Shown here in pieces: positions 33,926-42,789 of a stretch of DNA of 64,000 nucleotides. Both the position numbers and the translations under genes were made by a program. Under the pieces are notes generated by a model. The model was given only the letters and a program-made list of their open reading frames with translations, did not search any database and had not been told where the DNA came from. This DNA comes from Actinoalloteichus hoggarensis (GTDB lineage: Bacteria; Actinomycetota; Actinomycetes; Mycobacteriales; Pseudonocardiaceae). The stretch is taken from positions 5,084,001-5,148,000 of the forward strand of contig NZ_CP022521.1 in assembly GCF_002234535.1 (NCBI RefSeq), written 5' to 3'. Within the stretch, counting starts at the first letter, position 1; every line of letters starts with the position of its first letter.

Positions 33926-35932
33926 TCACGACGGCCACTCGACGGACTGCGTGCGGCCGTCGCCCCACCGCACCACGACGACGGGCGATCCGGTCGCAGT
34001 CGCGGAGATCGCCACGTCCACGGCCGGTGCCACGTCCGCGGCCGACGCCGAGCCCGCGGCCGACGACGCGGTCCCCGCCGCCCGCCCGGACAGCGCGAAC
34101 GCGGCGGCATAGACCCGCCCCGGCTCCACCGGACCCGTGCCGACCAGCGTGGACACCGCGGAGTATCGGCCGACCGCCGAGACGCCCTCGAACCGCAGCG
34201 CCTCCCCGCCGACGAGGCCCAGCAGTCCCACGGCGCGGCTCCGCGGCCCGCCCGCCGAGATCACCTCGCCGTCCGGTCCGAACTCGATCTCGGGGGGAGC
34301 CTCCCCCGCCACCGGCCACCCGCTGACCCGCAACCGCAACCCCGCCGGATCGACGTCCTCCGACATCGGTTCCTCGGCCGCCCCGGTCGACTCCTCGACG
34401 CGGATCAGACGCACCTCCCACGCCCCGCGCAGCACCGACCCCACCGTCACCGTCGGCCCCGTCCGGAAGACGTCGGCCGCGGAGTCGACCGGCCAGTGCG
34501 CGCGGTGCCGCGAGAAGGCGACGCCGTCGACCACGCCCAGCGGCCGCACCGGCGGCCGCATCGACGGCTCGCCCCGCTCGTCCAGCAGCACCACCGCCGA
34601 ATCGGCGGGAGCCGCCTCCAGTCCTCGGCCCCGCCACAGCTCCTGTGCCGGATCGAGCCCGACCGCGGTGTGCGTGGAGAAGGCGAAGGCCGTGTACACC
34701 GGCAGCTCCGGCGCGAGTCGTTCGTCCGAGGCCCGGTCGGTGCCGTGGTTGGCCACCCGGACGATGCCGTCGTCCTTCGTCCCCGACACCAGCCAGCCCG
34801 GGCCGGGCAGATCGAGCTGGAAGTCCGCCCGCTCCACCGGCAGCGGCTGCTCCACCGACGTCCACACCGGATGGTCCTCGGGCAGCAGGAGGCCGAGCAT
34901 CCCCTTGCTCGCCCAGTACGGCGAGGCGGGACCCGAATACCACTGCGCCAAGGCCGGGAAGGACCCGTGCCAGCCGGTGGTCAGCACGTCATCGTCGTCC
35001 AGCGCGCCCCGATCGAGGAAGTACCGCAGTGTGCCGCTGGCCCACCGACGCAGCATCCCGGGATCGAACGGTCCGGAGTCGAACACGGCGGCGACCCAGA
35101 CCGGCGCGAGGGCGGCCCAGCGGTAGGTGAGGGAACGGCCCTGGAACAGCGGGGCGCCGTCGGCGCCGAACAGCGCGGCGTGCCCGGGCAGGAACTCGGC
35201 GAGCCGATCGAGATACACGGAGCGGTACTCCTGCGCGAGCGGCAGGTCGGGCGCCATGCGGCACCACCACAGCGGGTAGAGGTGGAACGCCCACGCGGTG
35301 TAGAAGTCGTGCTTGCGGAGCCCGCCGTCGGTGTACCAGCCGCCCCCGCGATGCCATGACTCGGTCAGCTCGCAGTTGCGTTCGAGATCAGCCTGCGACC
35401 ACGGTCCGCCGACCGACCGGAGGAAGGCCTCGGTGACGTTCTGGAACCAGATCCAGTTGTTGTCGATCGAGGGCTCGCCGACCTGACCGGCCAGCCAGGT
35501 CACCACCCGCTCTCGCACGCCGTCGTCGAGTCGATCCCACAGCCAGGGCCGTGTCTCGTGCAGCCCGATCACGATGGAGGCGGCCTCCACCTTGGCCTGT
35601 CCGGCCTCGGCGAAGGTGGGCCAGCGCTCGGGGTTCGTCGGGTCCGTCCCCGCGGCCAGGCCCGCCGCGTACCGATCCAGGAATCCGTGCGGATCGTCGC
35701 CGCCGCTGCCCGCCACCCGGAACGCCGCCGCGAGGAAGGTCCTGGCGAAGCCCTCCAGGCCGTCACTCCACGCACCCGACCGCGAGGGCGACCCCGGCAG
35801 CCGCAGCAGTGCCTGCGTCGGCGAGGCATGGGGACGGACGCCGAGCAGCATCCGGTCGGCCACCGCAGCCCAATGGGCGCGGGTCCAACCGGTGAACGGC
35901 GACAGTGCACGGTCCTCGTCGGGCAGGGACAA
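33926..35932 (-). CDS. DUF2264 domain-containing protein
   Basis: 668-residue protein of the DUF2264 family, large alpha/alpha-barrel-like proteins found in polysaccharide utilisation loci; no reaction is established to my knowledge. Recognisable blocks include DGLEGFARTFLAAAFRVAG, DNNWIWFQNVTEAFLRSVGG, WYTDGGLRKHDFYTAWAFHL and FQGRSLTYRWAAL. The C-terminal 250 residues form beta-rich sandwich-like sequence. No signal peptide is seen, so it is probably cytoplasmic. A TTG start at 35932 is chosen because GAGGAGG lies 8 bases upstream. It is divergent from binding protein 3. It may act on unsaturated pectic or rhamnogalacturonan oligomers (inference). Confidence 0.85.
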   Translation of the reverse strand: MSLPDEDRALSPFTGWTRAHWAAVADRMLLGVRPHASPTQALLRLPGSPSRSGAWSDGLEGFARTFLAAAFRVAGSGGDDPHGFLDRYAAGLAAGTDPTNPERWPTFAEAGQAKVEAASIVIGLHETRPWLWDRLDDGVRERVVTWLAGQVGEPSIDNNWIWFQNVTEAFLRSVGGPWSQADLERNCELTESWHRGGGWYTDGGLRKHDFYTAWAFHLYPLWWCRMAPDLPLAQEYRSVYLDRLAEFLPGHAALFGADGAPLFQGRSLTYRWAALAPVWVAAVFDSGPFDPGMLRRWASGTLRYFLDRGALDDDDVLTTGWHGSFPALAQWYSGPASPYWASKGMLGLLLPEDHPVWTSVEQPLPVERADFQLDLPGPGWLVSGTKDDGIVRVANHGTDRASDERLAPELPVYTAFAFSTHTAVGLDPAQELWRGRGLEAAPADSAVVLLDERGEPSMRPPVRPLGVVDGVAFSRHRAHWPVDSAADVFRTGPTVTVGSVLRGAWEVRLIRVEESTGAAEEPMSEDVDPAGLRLRVSGWPVAGEAPPEIEFGPDGEVISAGGPRSRAVGLLGLVGGEALRFEGVSAVGRYSAVSTLVGTGPVEPGRVYAAAFALSGRAAGTASSAAGSASAADVAPAVDVAISATATGSPVVVVRWGDGRTQSVEWPS

Positions 35933-36107
35933 CGGAACAACCTCCTCGTGGCCTCCCGCGATGGTGCCCTGCCCGCCCGCTCGACGACCCCGAGACGAAG
36001 CCGGCACGACCGCATCCGGTCATCCGCTCGACAGTCGAGGGCTCGGTGTCCTCCCATCTAGGCAGCGGCTCCGGTGGCGGGGCCGCTCGACGACGTGGAG
36101 GGCGAGG

Positions 36108-37418
36108 ATGCCGACCAGTACGCGCAACCCGAGCAGACGGCCGCGCGGCCGTTCGACGGCGGCGGGGGCGGTGTCGCTGCTGGCCGCCTGCGGCGTCCTC
36201 GCGGGCTGCGGTGCAACGGGCTCGGGCGACGGCACGGTGTCGTTGGACTTCACCTGGTACGGCAACGACAGTCGTGCGGAGGCCACCCAGGAGGCCGTCG
36301 ACCTGTTCGAGGAGCGCAATCCCGGTATCACGGTGAACACGTCGTTCTCCGGGTTCGACGCCTACTTCGAGAAGCTCTCCACGCAGGTGGCAGGCGGCAA
36401 CGTCCCGGACGTGGTGCAGATGGACGCGGGCTACCTCCGGGAGTACGCCGAACGCGGGATGCTGCTGAACCTCGACGACCACGTGGGCACCGAGATCGAC
36501 ATCGAGTCCGTCGACCCGGCCGGGCTCCGCTCCGGTGAGCTGCCCGACGGCCGGTTCGCGGTGCCGCTCGGCCGCAGCACCCAGACGATGGCGTACAACC
36601 CGACCATCTGGGCCGAGGCGGGCCTGGACGCCCCGGAGATCGGTGACTTCACCTGGGACGACCTCATCGAGGCGTCGAAGACCATCAGCGAGAGCACCGA
36701 CGGCGAGGTCGTGGGCCTGACCGATCCGGGCTGGGCGGTCGACTGGTTCCAGTTCTTCATCCGCCAGCAGGGCCGGGAGCTGTACACCGAGGAGGGCATC
36801 GGCTTCACCGAACAGGACGTCGCAGACTACTGGACCTTCACCCAGGAACTCCGCGACGAGGGCATCGTGACCCCCGCCGAGGTGACCAGCCAGGTCAACG
36901 GCTCGGTGGACACCTCGCCGCTCGTGCTCGGCCGGTCGGCGGCGGAGCTGAGCTACCTGGGCAGCTCCGCCTCGCTCTTCCCGACGATGGGCGAGGACGT
37001 GGCGCTGGCGCCGTGGCCCAGCAACGCCGACGGCGAGACGGGCATCTACGCCTCGACCTCGATCCAGATCGCCATCGGCAGCAGGACCGACCACCCCGAG
37101 GAGGCCGCGCGACTGATCGACTTCCTGATGAACGACGTGGACGCGGGCCGCATCCTGCGCACCGTCCGGGGCACACCGCCCAACAGCGAGGTCCGCGAGG
37201 CGGTGGCCGCGGACCTCGACGGGGTCGACAAGATCCTCTTCGACTTCGAGGAGAGCGTGGCCGACGAGCTGAGCGACGCGCCGTCCGCCCCGCCGCAGGG
37301 CTGGGGATCGGTGAAACGGACCTTCACCCGGGTCTACGACTCGGTCAACTTCGGGGAGCTCACCGTCGAGGAGGGCGCCGCGCTGCTGATGAACGAGGCC
37401 GAGCAGCTGGTCGGCTGA
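36108..37418 (+). CDS. ABC transporter sugar-binding lipoprotein 3
   Basis: 436-residue solute-binding protein: basic N-terminus, lipobox LAGC (Cys34; LAAC at Cys28 is an alternative), then LDFTWYGNDSRAEATQEAVD, ITVNTSFSGFDAYFEKLSTQ and PDVVQMDAGYLREYAERGML, and the C-terminal block TFTRVYDSVNFGELTVEEGA. ATG at 36108 with GGAGGGCGAGG upstream. It is monocistronic, with no permease next to it, divergent from the DUF2264 gene across 175 bp without a clear operator. It probably delivers a different oligomer to the shared permeases (inference). Confidence 0.9.
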   Translation: MPTSTRNPSRRPRGRSTAAGAVSLLAACGVLAGCGATGSGDGTVSLDFTWYGNDSRAEATQEAVDLFEERNPGITVNTSFSGFDAYFEKLSTQVAGGNVPDVVQMDAGYLREYAERGMLLNLDDHVGTEIDIESVDPAGLRSGELPDGRFAVPLGRSTQTMAYNPTIWAEAGLDAPEIGDFTWDDLIEASKTISESTDGEVVGLTDPGWAVDWFQFFIRQQGRELYTEEGIGFTEQDVADYWTFTQELRDEGIVTPAEVTSQVNGSVDTSPLVLGRSAAELSYLGSSASLFPTMGEDVALAPWPSNADGETGIYASTSIQIAIGSRTDHPEEAARLIDFLMNDVDAGRILRTVRGTPPNSEVREAVAADLDGVDKILFDFEESVADELSDAPSAPPQGWGSVKRTFTRVYDSVNFGELTVEEGAALLMNEAEQLVG

Positions 37419-38051
37419 TCCGCGCGCGACACGAGCGATGGACGCGCAGGAGCCCGGCCCCGTCCGTATCGGTTCCGCCGCGTTCGGCCCTGTCGACTTC
37501 CTGCCCCGGCCGCGCACCGGTGCGGGCACTCCGTGAGCGGTACGAATCGGCAGGGCGGGAGAGAGCGCGTCCGGCCCGAGCGAGGACGGGGCCTCGGCGG
37601 GCGGTCGACGACTCGGTCCGCGACCGCGACCTGTGCGGCGGAGAACCTCGGCATGGCCGGAAGGACCGCATCGTCCAACGTGGTCGCCCGGTCGAAGGCC
37701 GTCCCCCGACCGGGCGTTCCTCGATGCGTTCCTCGATCGGGGGACGCTGCGTCGCTCGCCTGGCCGTGCGACCGACGTCCGCCCTCCCGCGCCGTTCCGG
37801 CACAGGGACGACACCACGATCCGGTGAGTTCGACACACCCGCCGTTCGTCTCGGGAGGGGGCGCACGCCATCCGGTCACACCGCGTCGGGGAGACGCCTG
37901 CACGGTCCGGGTCCGTGTCCGTCGACGATCCGCCGGGAGTCACGATCCGCTTCGTCGAGGACCGATCCGCCCCGGCGGCGGAGCCGAAGGCTCTGCTCGA
38001 TCCCACGGAGAACACGGTGCGGGCCTATGAGCGCCGACGGCGGCTCCTCGC
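37419..38051. other. Intergenic region between convergent genes
   Basis: 633 bp between binding protein 3 and the rhamnulokinase gene, which converge. Frames are open in places on both strands, but none shows a family-like sequence, a ribosome-binding site or a neighbour overlap. Nothing recognisable is present. Confidence 0.4.
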
Positions 38052-39554
38052 TCAGCCCAGTCTGCGCGCGGCGGCGTCGAAGCCCGCGGCAGCGGAGCCG
38101 GGGGCGTACTCCCGCAGTCGCTGGGTCGCCGCGACCAGCGCACGCATGGCTGTGAGGTCCCCTACCCCGGACCCGCCCGCCGCCCTGGCCTGCACCAGCA
38201 GGTTGCCCAGTGCCGTGGCCTCGACCGGCCCGGCCACCACGGGAATCCCGCAGGCGTCGGCCGTCAACCGGCACAGCAGCTCGTTGCGGGAGCCGCCGCC
38301 GACGATGTGCAGGACGTCGACCTCTCGTCCGGACAGCTCGCAGGCCTGCCGCAGAGTGCGGCGATAGGCCAGAGCCAGGCTCTCCAGCACACAGCGGACA
38401 AGCTGGGCCTGCGTCTCGGGGACGGGCTGCCCGGTCTCCCGACAGACCTCGGCGATGCGGGCGGGCATGTCACCGGGGGCGAGGAACCTCGGGTCGTCCG
38501 GGTCGACGACGGAGCGGAAGGGCTCGGCTCGGGCCGCGTCGGCGAGCAGCCGCGGCAGGTCGGCGGGCAGTCCCGCCGCCGCCCAGGCTCGCACGGACTC
38601 CTGCAACAGCCACAGGCCCATCACGTTGCGCAGGTAGCGCGTGGTGCCGTCGACGCCCAGCTCGTTGGTGAAGTTCGCGGCGCGACTGGCCTCCGAGACC
38701 ACGGGCGCGTCGAGTTCCAGACCGACCAGGGACCACGTTCCGCAGGAGACGTAGCCGAATCGGCGGGTGGCCGAGGGCACCGCGACGACCGCCGACGCCG
38801 TGTCGTGGGAGCCGACGGCGACCACCGACAGCTCAGGGTCGCCGATCTCGGCACGGGCCGACCCGCCGACGACGCCGAGGTGCTGCCCCGGCTCCCGCAG
38901 CGGCGGCAGCAGTGTCTCGTCGATGCCTGCCGCCCGAACGAGGTCCACGGCCCATTCCCGGCGGTGCACGTCGAGCAGCTGCGTCGTCGAGGCGTTCGTG
39001 ACCTCCGCGCCCCGTTCCCCGGTGAGCCAGTAACAGAGCAGATCGGGAATCAGCAGCAGACTCGATGCCGCGGCCAGCGCGGGCGTGTCCCTGGCGGCGA
39101 CGAGCTGGATCAAGGTGTTGATGGGCATGAACTGGATGCCGGTCGTCGAGTAGATCCGCTCGGCTCCCAGGGTCTCTCGGACCGTCTCCAGAACGCCGTC
39201 CGTCCGGGAGTCCCGATAGTGGATCGGGTTGCCGATCAGGTCGCCGTCGGCGTCGAGCAGCCCGTAGTCGACGGCCCAGGAGTCGATGCCGACGCTGCGC
39301 GGCCGCGCCGAGGCCACCGCCGTGCGCAGGCCCGCGAGGATGTCACGGTAGAGCCCGAGGACGTTCCAGTGCAGCCGGTCGGAGTCGGTGCCGCGCCCGA
39401 TCCGGATCGGGGTGTTGTCGAAGCGGGCCACCTCGGTGGTGGTCAGCTCGCCCGCGCCGAGGCGCCCGAGAATGACGCGGCCGCTGGACGCGCCGAGGTC
39501 GACCGCCGCGCAGGTCACCGCCGACGCGCCGCCGACCAGACCCGATGTGCTCAC
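38052..39554 (-). CDS. rhaB: Rhamnulokinase
   Basis: Phosphorylates L-rhamnulose to L-rhamnulose 1-phosphate. The 500-residue FGGY-family kinase has the N-terminal phosphate motif AAVDLGASSGRVILG, DSWAVDYGLLDADG and GNPIHYRDSRTDG typical of rhamnulokinases, GYVSCGTWSLVGLELD, and the C-terminal ATP site VLHIVGGGSRNELLCRLTAD. GTG at 39554 follows GAGAGGATCACAG. Unlike the other rhamnose genes it stands apart, 680 bp behind a small LuxR-type gene. Together with mutarotase, isomerase and the aldolase fusion it completes the phosphorylative rhamnose pathway. Confidence 0.94.
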   Translation of the reverse strand: MSTSGLVGGASAVTCAAVDLGASSGRVILGRLGAGELTTTEVARFDNTPIRIGRGTDSDRLHWNVLGLYRDILAGLRTAVASARPRSVGIDSWAVDYGLLDADGDLIGNPIHYRDSRTDGVLETVRETLGAERIYSTTGIQFMPINTLIQLVAARDTPALAAASSLLLIPDLLCYWLTGERGAEVTNASTTQLLDVHRREWAVDLVRAAGIDETLLPPLREPGQHLGVVGGSARAEIGDPELSVVAVGSHDTASAVVAVPSATRRFGYVSCGTWSLVGLELDAPVVSEASRAANFTNELGVDGTTRYLRNVMGLWLLQESVRAWAAAGLPADLPRLLADAARAEPFRSVVDPDDPRFLAPGDMPARIAEVCRETGQPVPETQAQLVRCVLESLALAYRRTLRQACELSGREVDVLHIVGGGSRNELLCRLTADACGIPVVAGPVEATALGNLLVQARAAGGSGVGDLTAMRALVAATQRLREYAPGSAAAGFDAAARRLG

Positions 39555-40235
39555 CTGTGATCCTCTCTGTCCTGCGCTGCTGCCGGTCGGCCGCAGGCCG
39601 CGCACGGCGACCACCGGCGGCTCCGGTGTCGGAGTCGGGGCCGCGGTGTCCGTCGTCGCGGCCGGTCTGTCGTTCCCGCCGGCCCGTCGTTCCGGCCGTT
39701 CTGCCGTCGCCACCGGCCCGTCGTGCCTGCCCGTCCGTCGCGCCGCCGGATCGGCGCCGCCGTCTCGCGGCCGGCAGTACGCCTGCGGGGCCGGGGCACG
39801 GCACACCGAGGCGCACGGGCAGGCCCGGCACCACCGCCGGGTGCGGGCGGCGGCCGATCGTGGTTCCGTCTCCGTCGCCGGCCTCGTGGGTCGGGCTCGC
39901 GACGCGTGGTTCTCGTCCCGCACGTGGGCGCGACGACGCCGGGTTCTCGGCGTGCTCGGTCACCGGTGTCCTCGGGGAACACCGGCCGCCGCAGTCACCA
40001 CGAACCGCCACGAGCCGCCATGAACCGCCACAGGCTCGGCACGCTGGTCCGGCCTCGGATCAGCACCGACCCCGCACGCGCCGAACCGGGCCGCCCGCCG
40101 ACCGGCGCATCGTGCGTCGACGACACCCGCGAGACCGGCACGCGGCCTCGTCGGGCATGCCTCATCCGCCGACCGGGCCGTCGAGCATCCACCCGGCGCC
40201 TGCCACGGCGCCGGGGACGGAATCGACGGCCGCCG
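39555..40235. repeat. Repeat-rich intergenic region upstream of rhaB
   Basis: 681 bp without a supported gene. At 40001-40030 a 10-base unit occurs three times (CGAACCGCCA, CGAGCCGCCA, TGAACCGCCA). At about 39655-39745 imperfect units of the form GGCCCGTCGTTCC recur. Open frames exist but encode only low-complexity Arg/Gly/Thr or Arg/Pro sequence. The rhaB promoter should be near its right-hand start. Confidence 0.5.
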
Positions 40236-40511
40236 TCAGATCAGGCCGCGCCGGGCCGCCCACGCCACCGCCTGAATGGGCGTCTGCACCCCCAGCCGGT
40301 CGCACACGCCGCGGATCCGCCTGCGCAGGGTCCGGTTCGACGTGCACATCCTCCTGGCGATGCCGTCGAGGAGATAGCCGTCCGCGAGCAGCGCGAGGAT
40401 CATGCGCTCCTCCCTGGTCAGCCGAACCTCGATGACCCGTTCCGGTCGGGTGAGCCTGCTCTGGCTCCGATCCGAGTCGGCCGTGATCGGCCGTACCGCC
40501 AACGCAACCAT
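40236..40511 (-). CDS. Stand-alone LuxR-type helix-turn-helix protein
   Basis: 91-residue protein that is essentially only a LuxR C-terminal DNA-binding domain: LTREERMILALLADGYLLDG, IARRMCTSNRTLRRRIRGVCDRLG, VQTPIQAVAWAARRGLI. There is no receiver or sensor domain. The ATG at 40511 has an excellent AAGGAGG 6 bases upstream. It lies 114 bp behind the rhamnose aldolase/dehydrogenase gene on the same strand and before rhaB, so it may be co-transcribed with the rhamnose genes and modulate them. The target is unknown. Confidence 0.8.
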   Translation of the reverse strand: MVALAVRPITADSDRSQSRLTRPERVIEVRLTREERMILALLADGYLLDGIARRMCTSNRTLRRRIRGVCDRLGVQTPIQAVAWAARRGLI

Positions 40512-40625
40512 GGGGACCTCCTTGTCCTGGGCCTTCCCTCGCCGCCGTTCGTCGTGCTGCGGTCGTCATGTCGTCCTCGGGATCGGCGTGATGCGGTGCC
40601 GTCCCCGGTCACGGGGATCCCTGCG

Positions 40626-42680
40626 TCAGCGCAGGAACGCCGCGGCGACTCCCGCGTCCACCGGGATGTGGAGTCCGGTGGTGTGCGTGAGGTCGCCGCC
40701 GGTCAGCGCGAACACCGCCGCCGCGACGTGCTCCGGCAGCACCTCCTGCTTGAGCAGGGTGCGCTGCGCGTAGAAACTGCCGAGCTCGGACTCCTCCACC
40801 CCGTAGACGGCCGCGCGCTGCGCGCCCCATCCACCGGAGAAGATGCCCGAGCCGCGCACCACCCCGTCGGGGTTGATGCCGTTGACCCGAATCCGGTGTC
40901 CGCCGAGTTCGGCGGCCAGCAGCCGAACCTGATGAGCCTGGTCCGCCTTCGCCGCCCCGTAGGCGACGTTGTTGGGGCCCGCGAACACGCCGTTCTTGCT
41001 GGCGATGTAGATGATGTCGCCGCCCATCGCCTGTGCGACGAGCACGCGGGCCGCCGCGCGCGACACGAGGAAGGAGCCGCGGGCCATGACGTCGTGCTGG
41101 ATGTCCCAGTCCGCGTCGGTGGTCTCCAGCAGCGGCTTGGAGATGGACAGTCCGGCGTTGTTGACCACCAGGTCCACCCCGCCGAAGGCCAGGCAGGCCT
41201 CGGCGAGCGCGGCGTCCACGGCGGCCGAGTCGGTGACGTCGACGGCCGCGGCGACCGCGACGTCGGCGGCGCGATAGGCCCCGGCGCCGAGTTCCTCGGC
41301 CACCGCACGGGCCCGGTCGGCGTCGCGATCGGCGACGACGACGCAGGCGCCCTCGGCGACGAGCCTGCGCGCGGTGGCCAGGCCGATGCCCGACGCCCCG
41401 CCGGTCACCAGGGCGACGCGGGTGGCCAGCGGCTTGGGCTTCGGCCGCCGCCGCAGCTTGGCCTCCTCCAGCTCCCAGTACTCGATGCGGAACTTCTCGC
41501 CCTCGTCGATGGGCTGATAACGGGAGACGGCCTCGGCCCCGCGCATGACGTTGACGGCGTTGACGTAGAACTCGCCCGCGACCCTGGCCGTCTGCTTGTC
41601 CGCGCCGAAGGAGAACATGCCGACGCCGGGCACCAGCACGATCGCCGGGTCGGCGCCGCGCATGGGCGGGGAGTCCGGAGTGGCGAACCGCTCGTAGTAG
41701 GCGCGGTACTCGGCACGGTACTGCTCGTGCAGTTCACCGAGTCGAGCGATCACGGCGTCGAGCGGGGCGTCCGGCCCGAGGTCCAGCACCATCGGCCGCA
41801 CCTTGGTCCGCAGGAAGTGGTCGGGGCACGAGGTGCCCAGCGCCGCCAGCTCCGGCATCCGCTCCCGCGAGACGAAATCGAGAATGACCTCGGAGTCGGT
41901 GTAGTGGCCGATCTGCCGCCGATCGGTGGAGGCGAGCCCACGCAGGACGGGGAACAGCGCGGCGGCCCGCTCCCGCCGCTGTGCCTCGGGAAGCGGTGTC
42001 CGGCCTTCGACGACGGGACCGAAGGGTTCGGCCCGCCCCCGCGTCTCGATGAACCGCTCCGCGGTGTCGATGATCTCCAGCGAGTGGGCCTGGCACTCCT
42101 CGGCGGTGTCGCCCCAGGCGGTGATGCCGTGCCCGCCGAGGATCACGCCGATCGCCGCGGGATTGGCGCGCTTGATCTCGGCGATGTCGAGGCCGAGCTG
42201 GAAACCGGGACGCCGCCACGGCACCCAGGCCACCCGGTCGCCGAAGCACTCGGCGGTGAGCCGCTGGGAGTCGGCGGCGGCGGCCAGCGCGATGCCCGCG
42301 TCCGGATGCAGGTGGTCGACGTGCGCCGCGTCGACGAGTCCGTGCATGGCCGTGTCGATCGAGGGTGCCGCACCGCCCTTGCCGTGCAGGCAGTAGTCGA
42401 AGGCGGCCACCATCTCGTCTTCGCGGTCCACCCCGGGGTAGACGTCGACGAGCGCGCGCAGCCGGTCGGTGCGCAGCACCGCCAGCCCCTTCTCCGTGAG
42501 GGTGCCGAGGTCACCGCCGGATCCCTTGACCCACATGAGTTCGACCGGCTGCCCGGTGACCGGGTCGACGTCGTCGGCCTTGACCGATGCGTTGCCGCCC
42601 GCGTAGTTGGTGTTACGCGGGTCGGAGCCGAGCTCGTGGCAGCGCTGCAGCAGCTTCTCGACTTCTGGGTGTGTGGTCAT
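40626..42680 (-). CDS. rhaEW: Bifunctional rhamnulose-1-phosphate aldolase / lactaldehyde dehydrogenase
   Basis: 684-residue fusion. Residues about 1-400 are a class II aldolase/adducin domain with TNYAGGNASVK, VKGSGGDLGTL and the metal-binding histidines in DHLHPDAG and GGHGITAWG; it splits rhamnulose 1-phosphate to dihydroxyacetone phosphate and L-lactaldehyde. Residues about 425-684 are a short-chain dehydrogenase (VALVTGGASGIGLATA, NNAGLS, YGAAK) that oxidises lactaldehyde to lactate. This fusion is the RhaEW (YuxG) type known from Bacillus and actinobacteria. ATG at 42680; it follows rhaI by 109 bp on the same strand. Confidence 0.93.
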   Translation of the reverse strand: MTTHPEVEKLLQRCHELGSDPRNTNYAGGNASVKADDVDPVTGQPVELMWVKGSGGDLGTLTEKGLAVLRTDRLRALVDVYPGVDREDEMVAAFDYCLHGKGGAAPSIDTAMHGLVDAAHVDHLHPDAGIALAAAADSQRLTAECFGDRVAWVPWRRPGFQLGLDIAEIKRANPAAIGVILGGHGITAWGDTAEECQAHSLEIIDTAERFIETRGRAEPFGPVVEGRTPLPEAQRRERAAALFPVLRGLASTDRRQIGHYTDSEVILDFVSRERMPELAALGTSCPDHFLRTKVRPMVLDLGPDAPLDAVIARLGELHEQYRAEYRAYYERFATPDSPPMRGADPAIVLVPGVGMFSFGADKQTARVAGEFYVNAVNVMRGAEAVSRYQPIDEGEKFRIEYWELEEAKLRRRPKPKPLATRVALVTGGASGIGLATARRLVAEGACVVVADRDADRARAVAEELGAGAYRAADVAVAAAVDVTDSAAVDAALAEACLAFGGVDLVVNNAGLSISKPLLETTDADWDIQHDVMARGSFLVSRAAARVLVAQAMGGDIIYIASKNGVFAGPNNVAYGAAKADQAHQVRLLAAELGGHRIRVNGINPDGVVRGSGIFSGGWGAQRAAVYGVEESELGSFYAQRTLLKQEVLPEHVAAAVFALTGGDLTHTTGLHIPVDAGVAAAFLR

Positions 42681-42789
42681 CTCTCGTCTCTCGTGTCCAC
42701 GGGATGGCGGGCGGCGGCGTGGCTCGGGGTGGGCGGCGCGGTGGTTCTGGCGGCGAGGCCGGCGACACCGGCCTGCGACGAGCGGCTGG

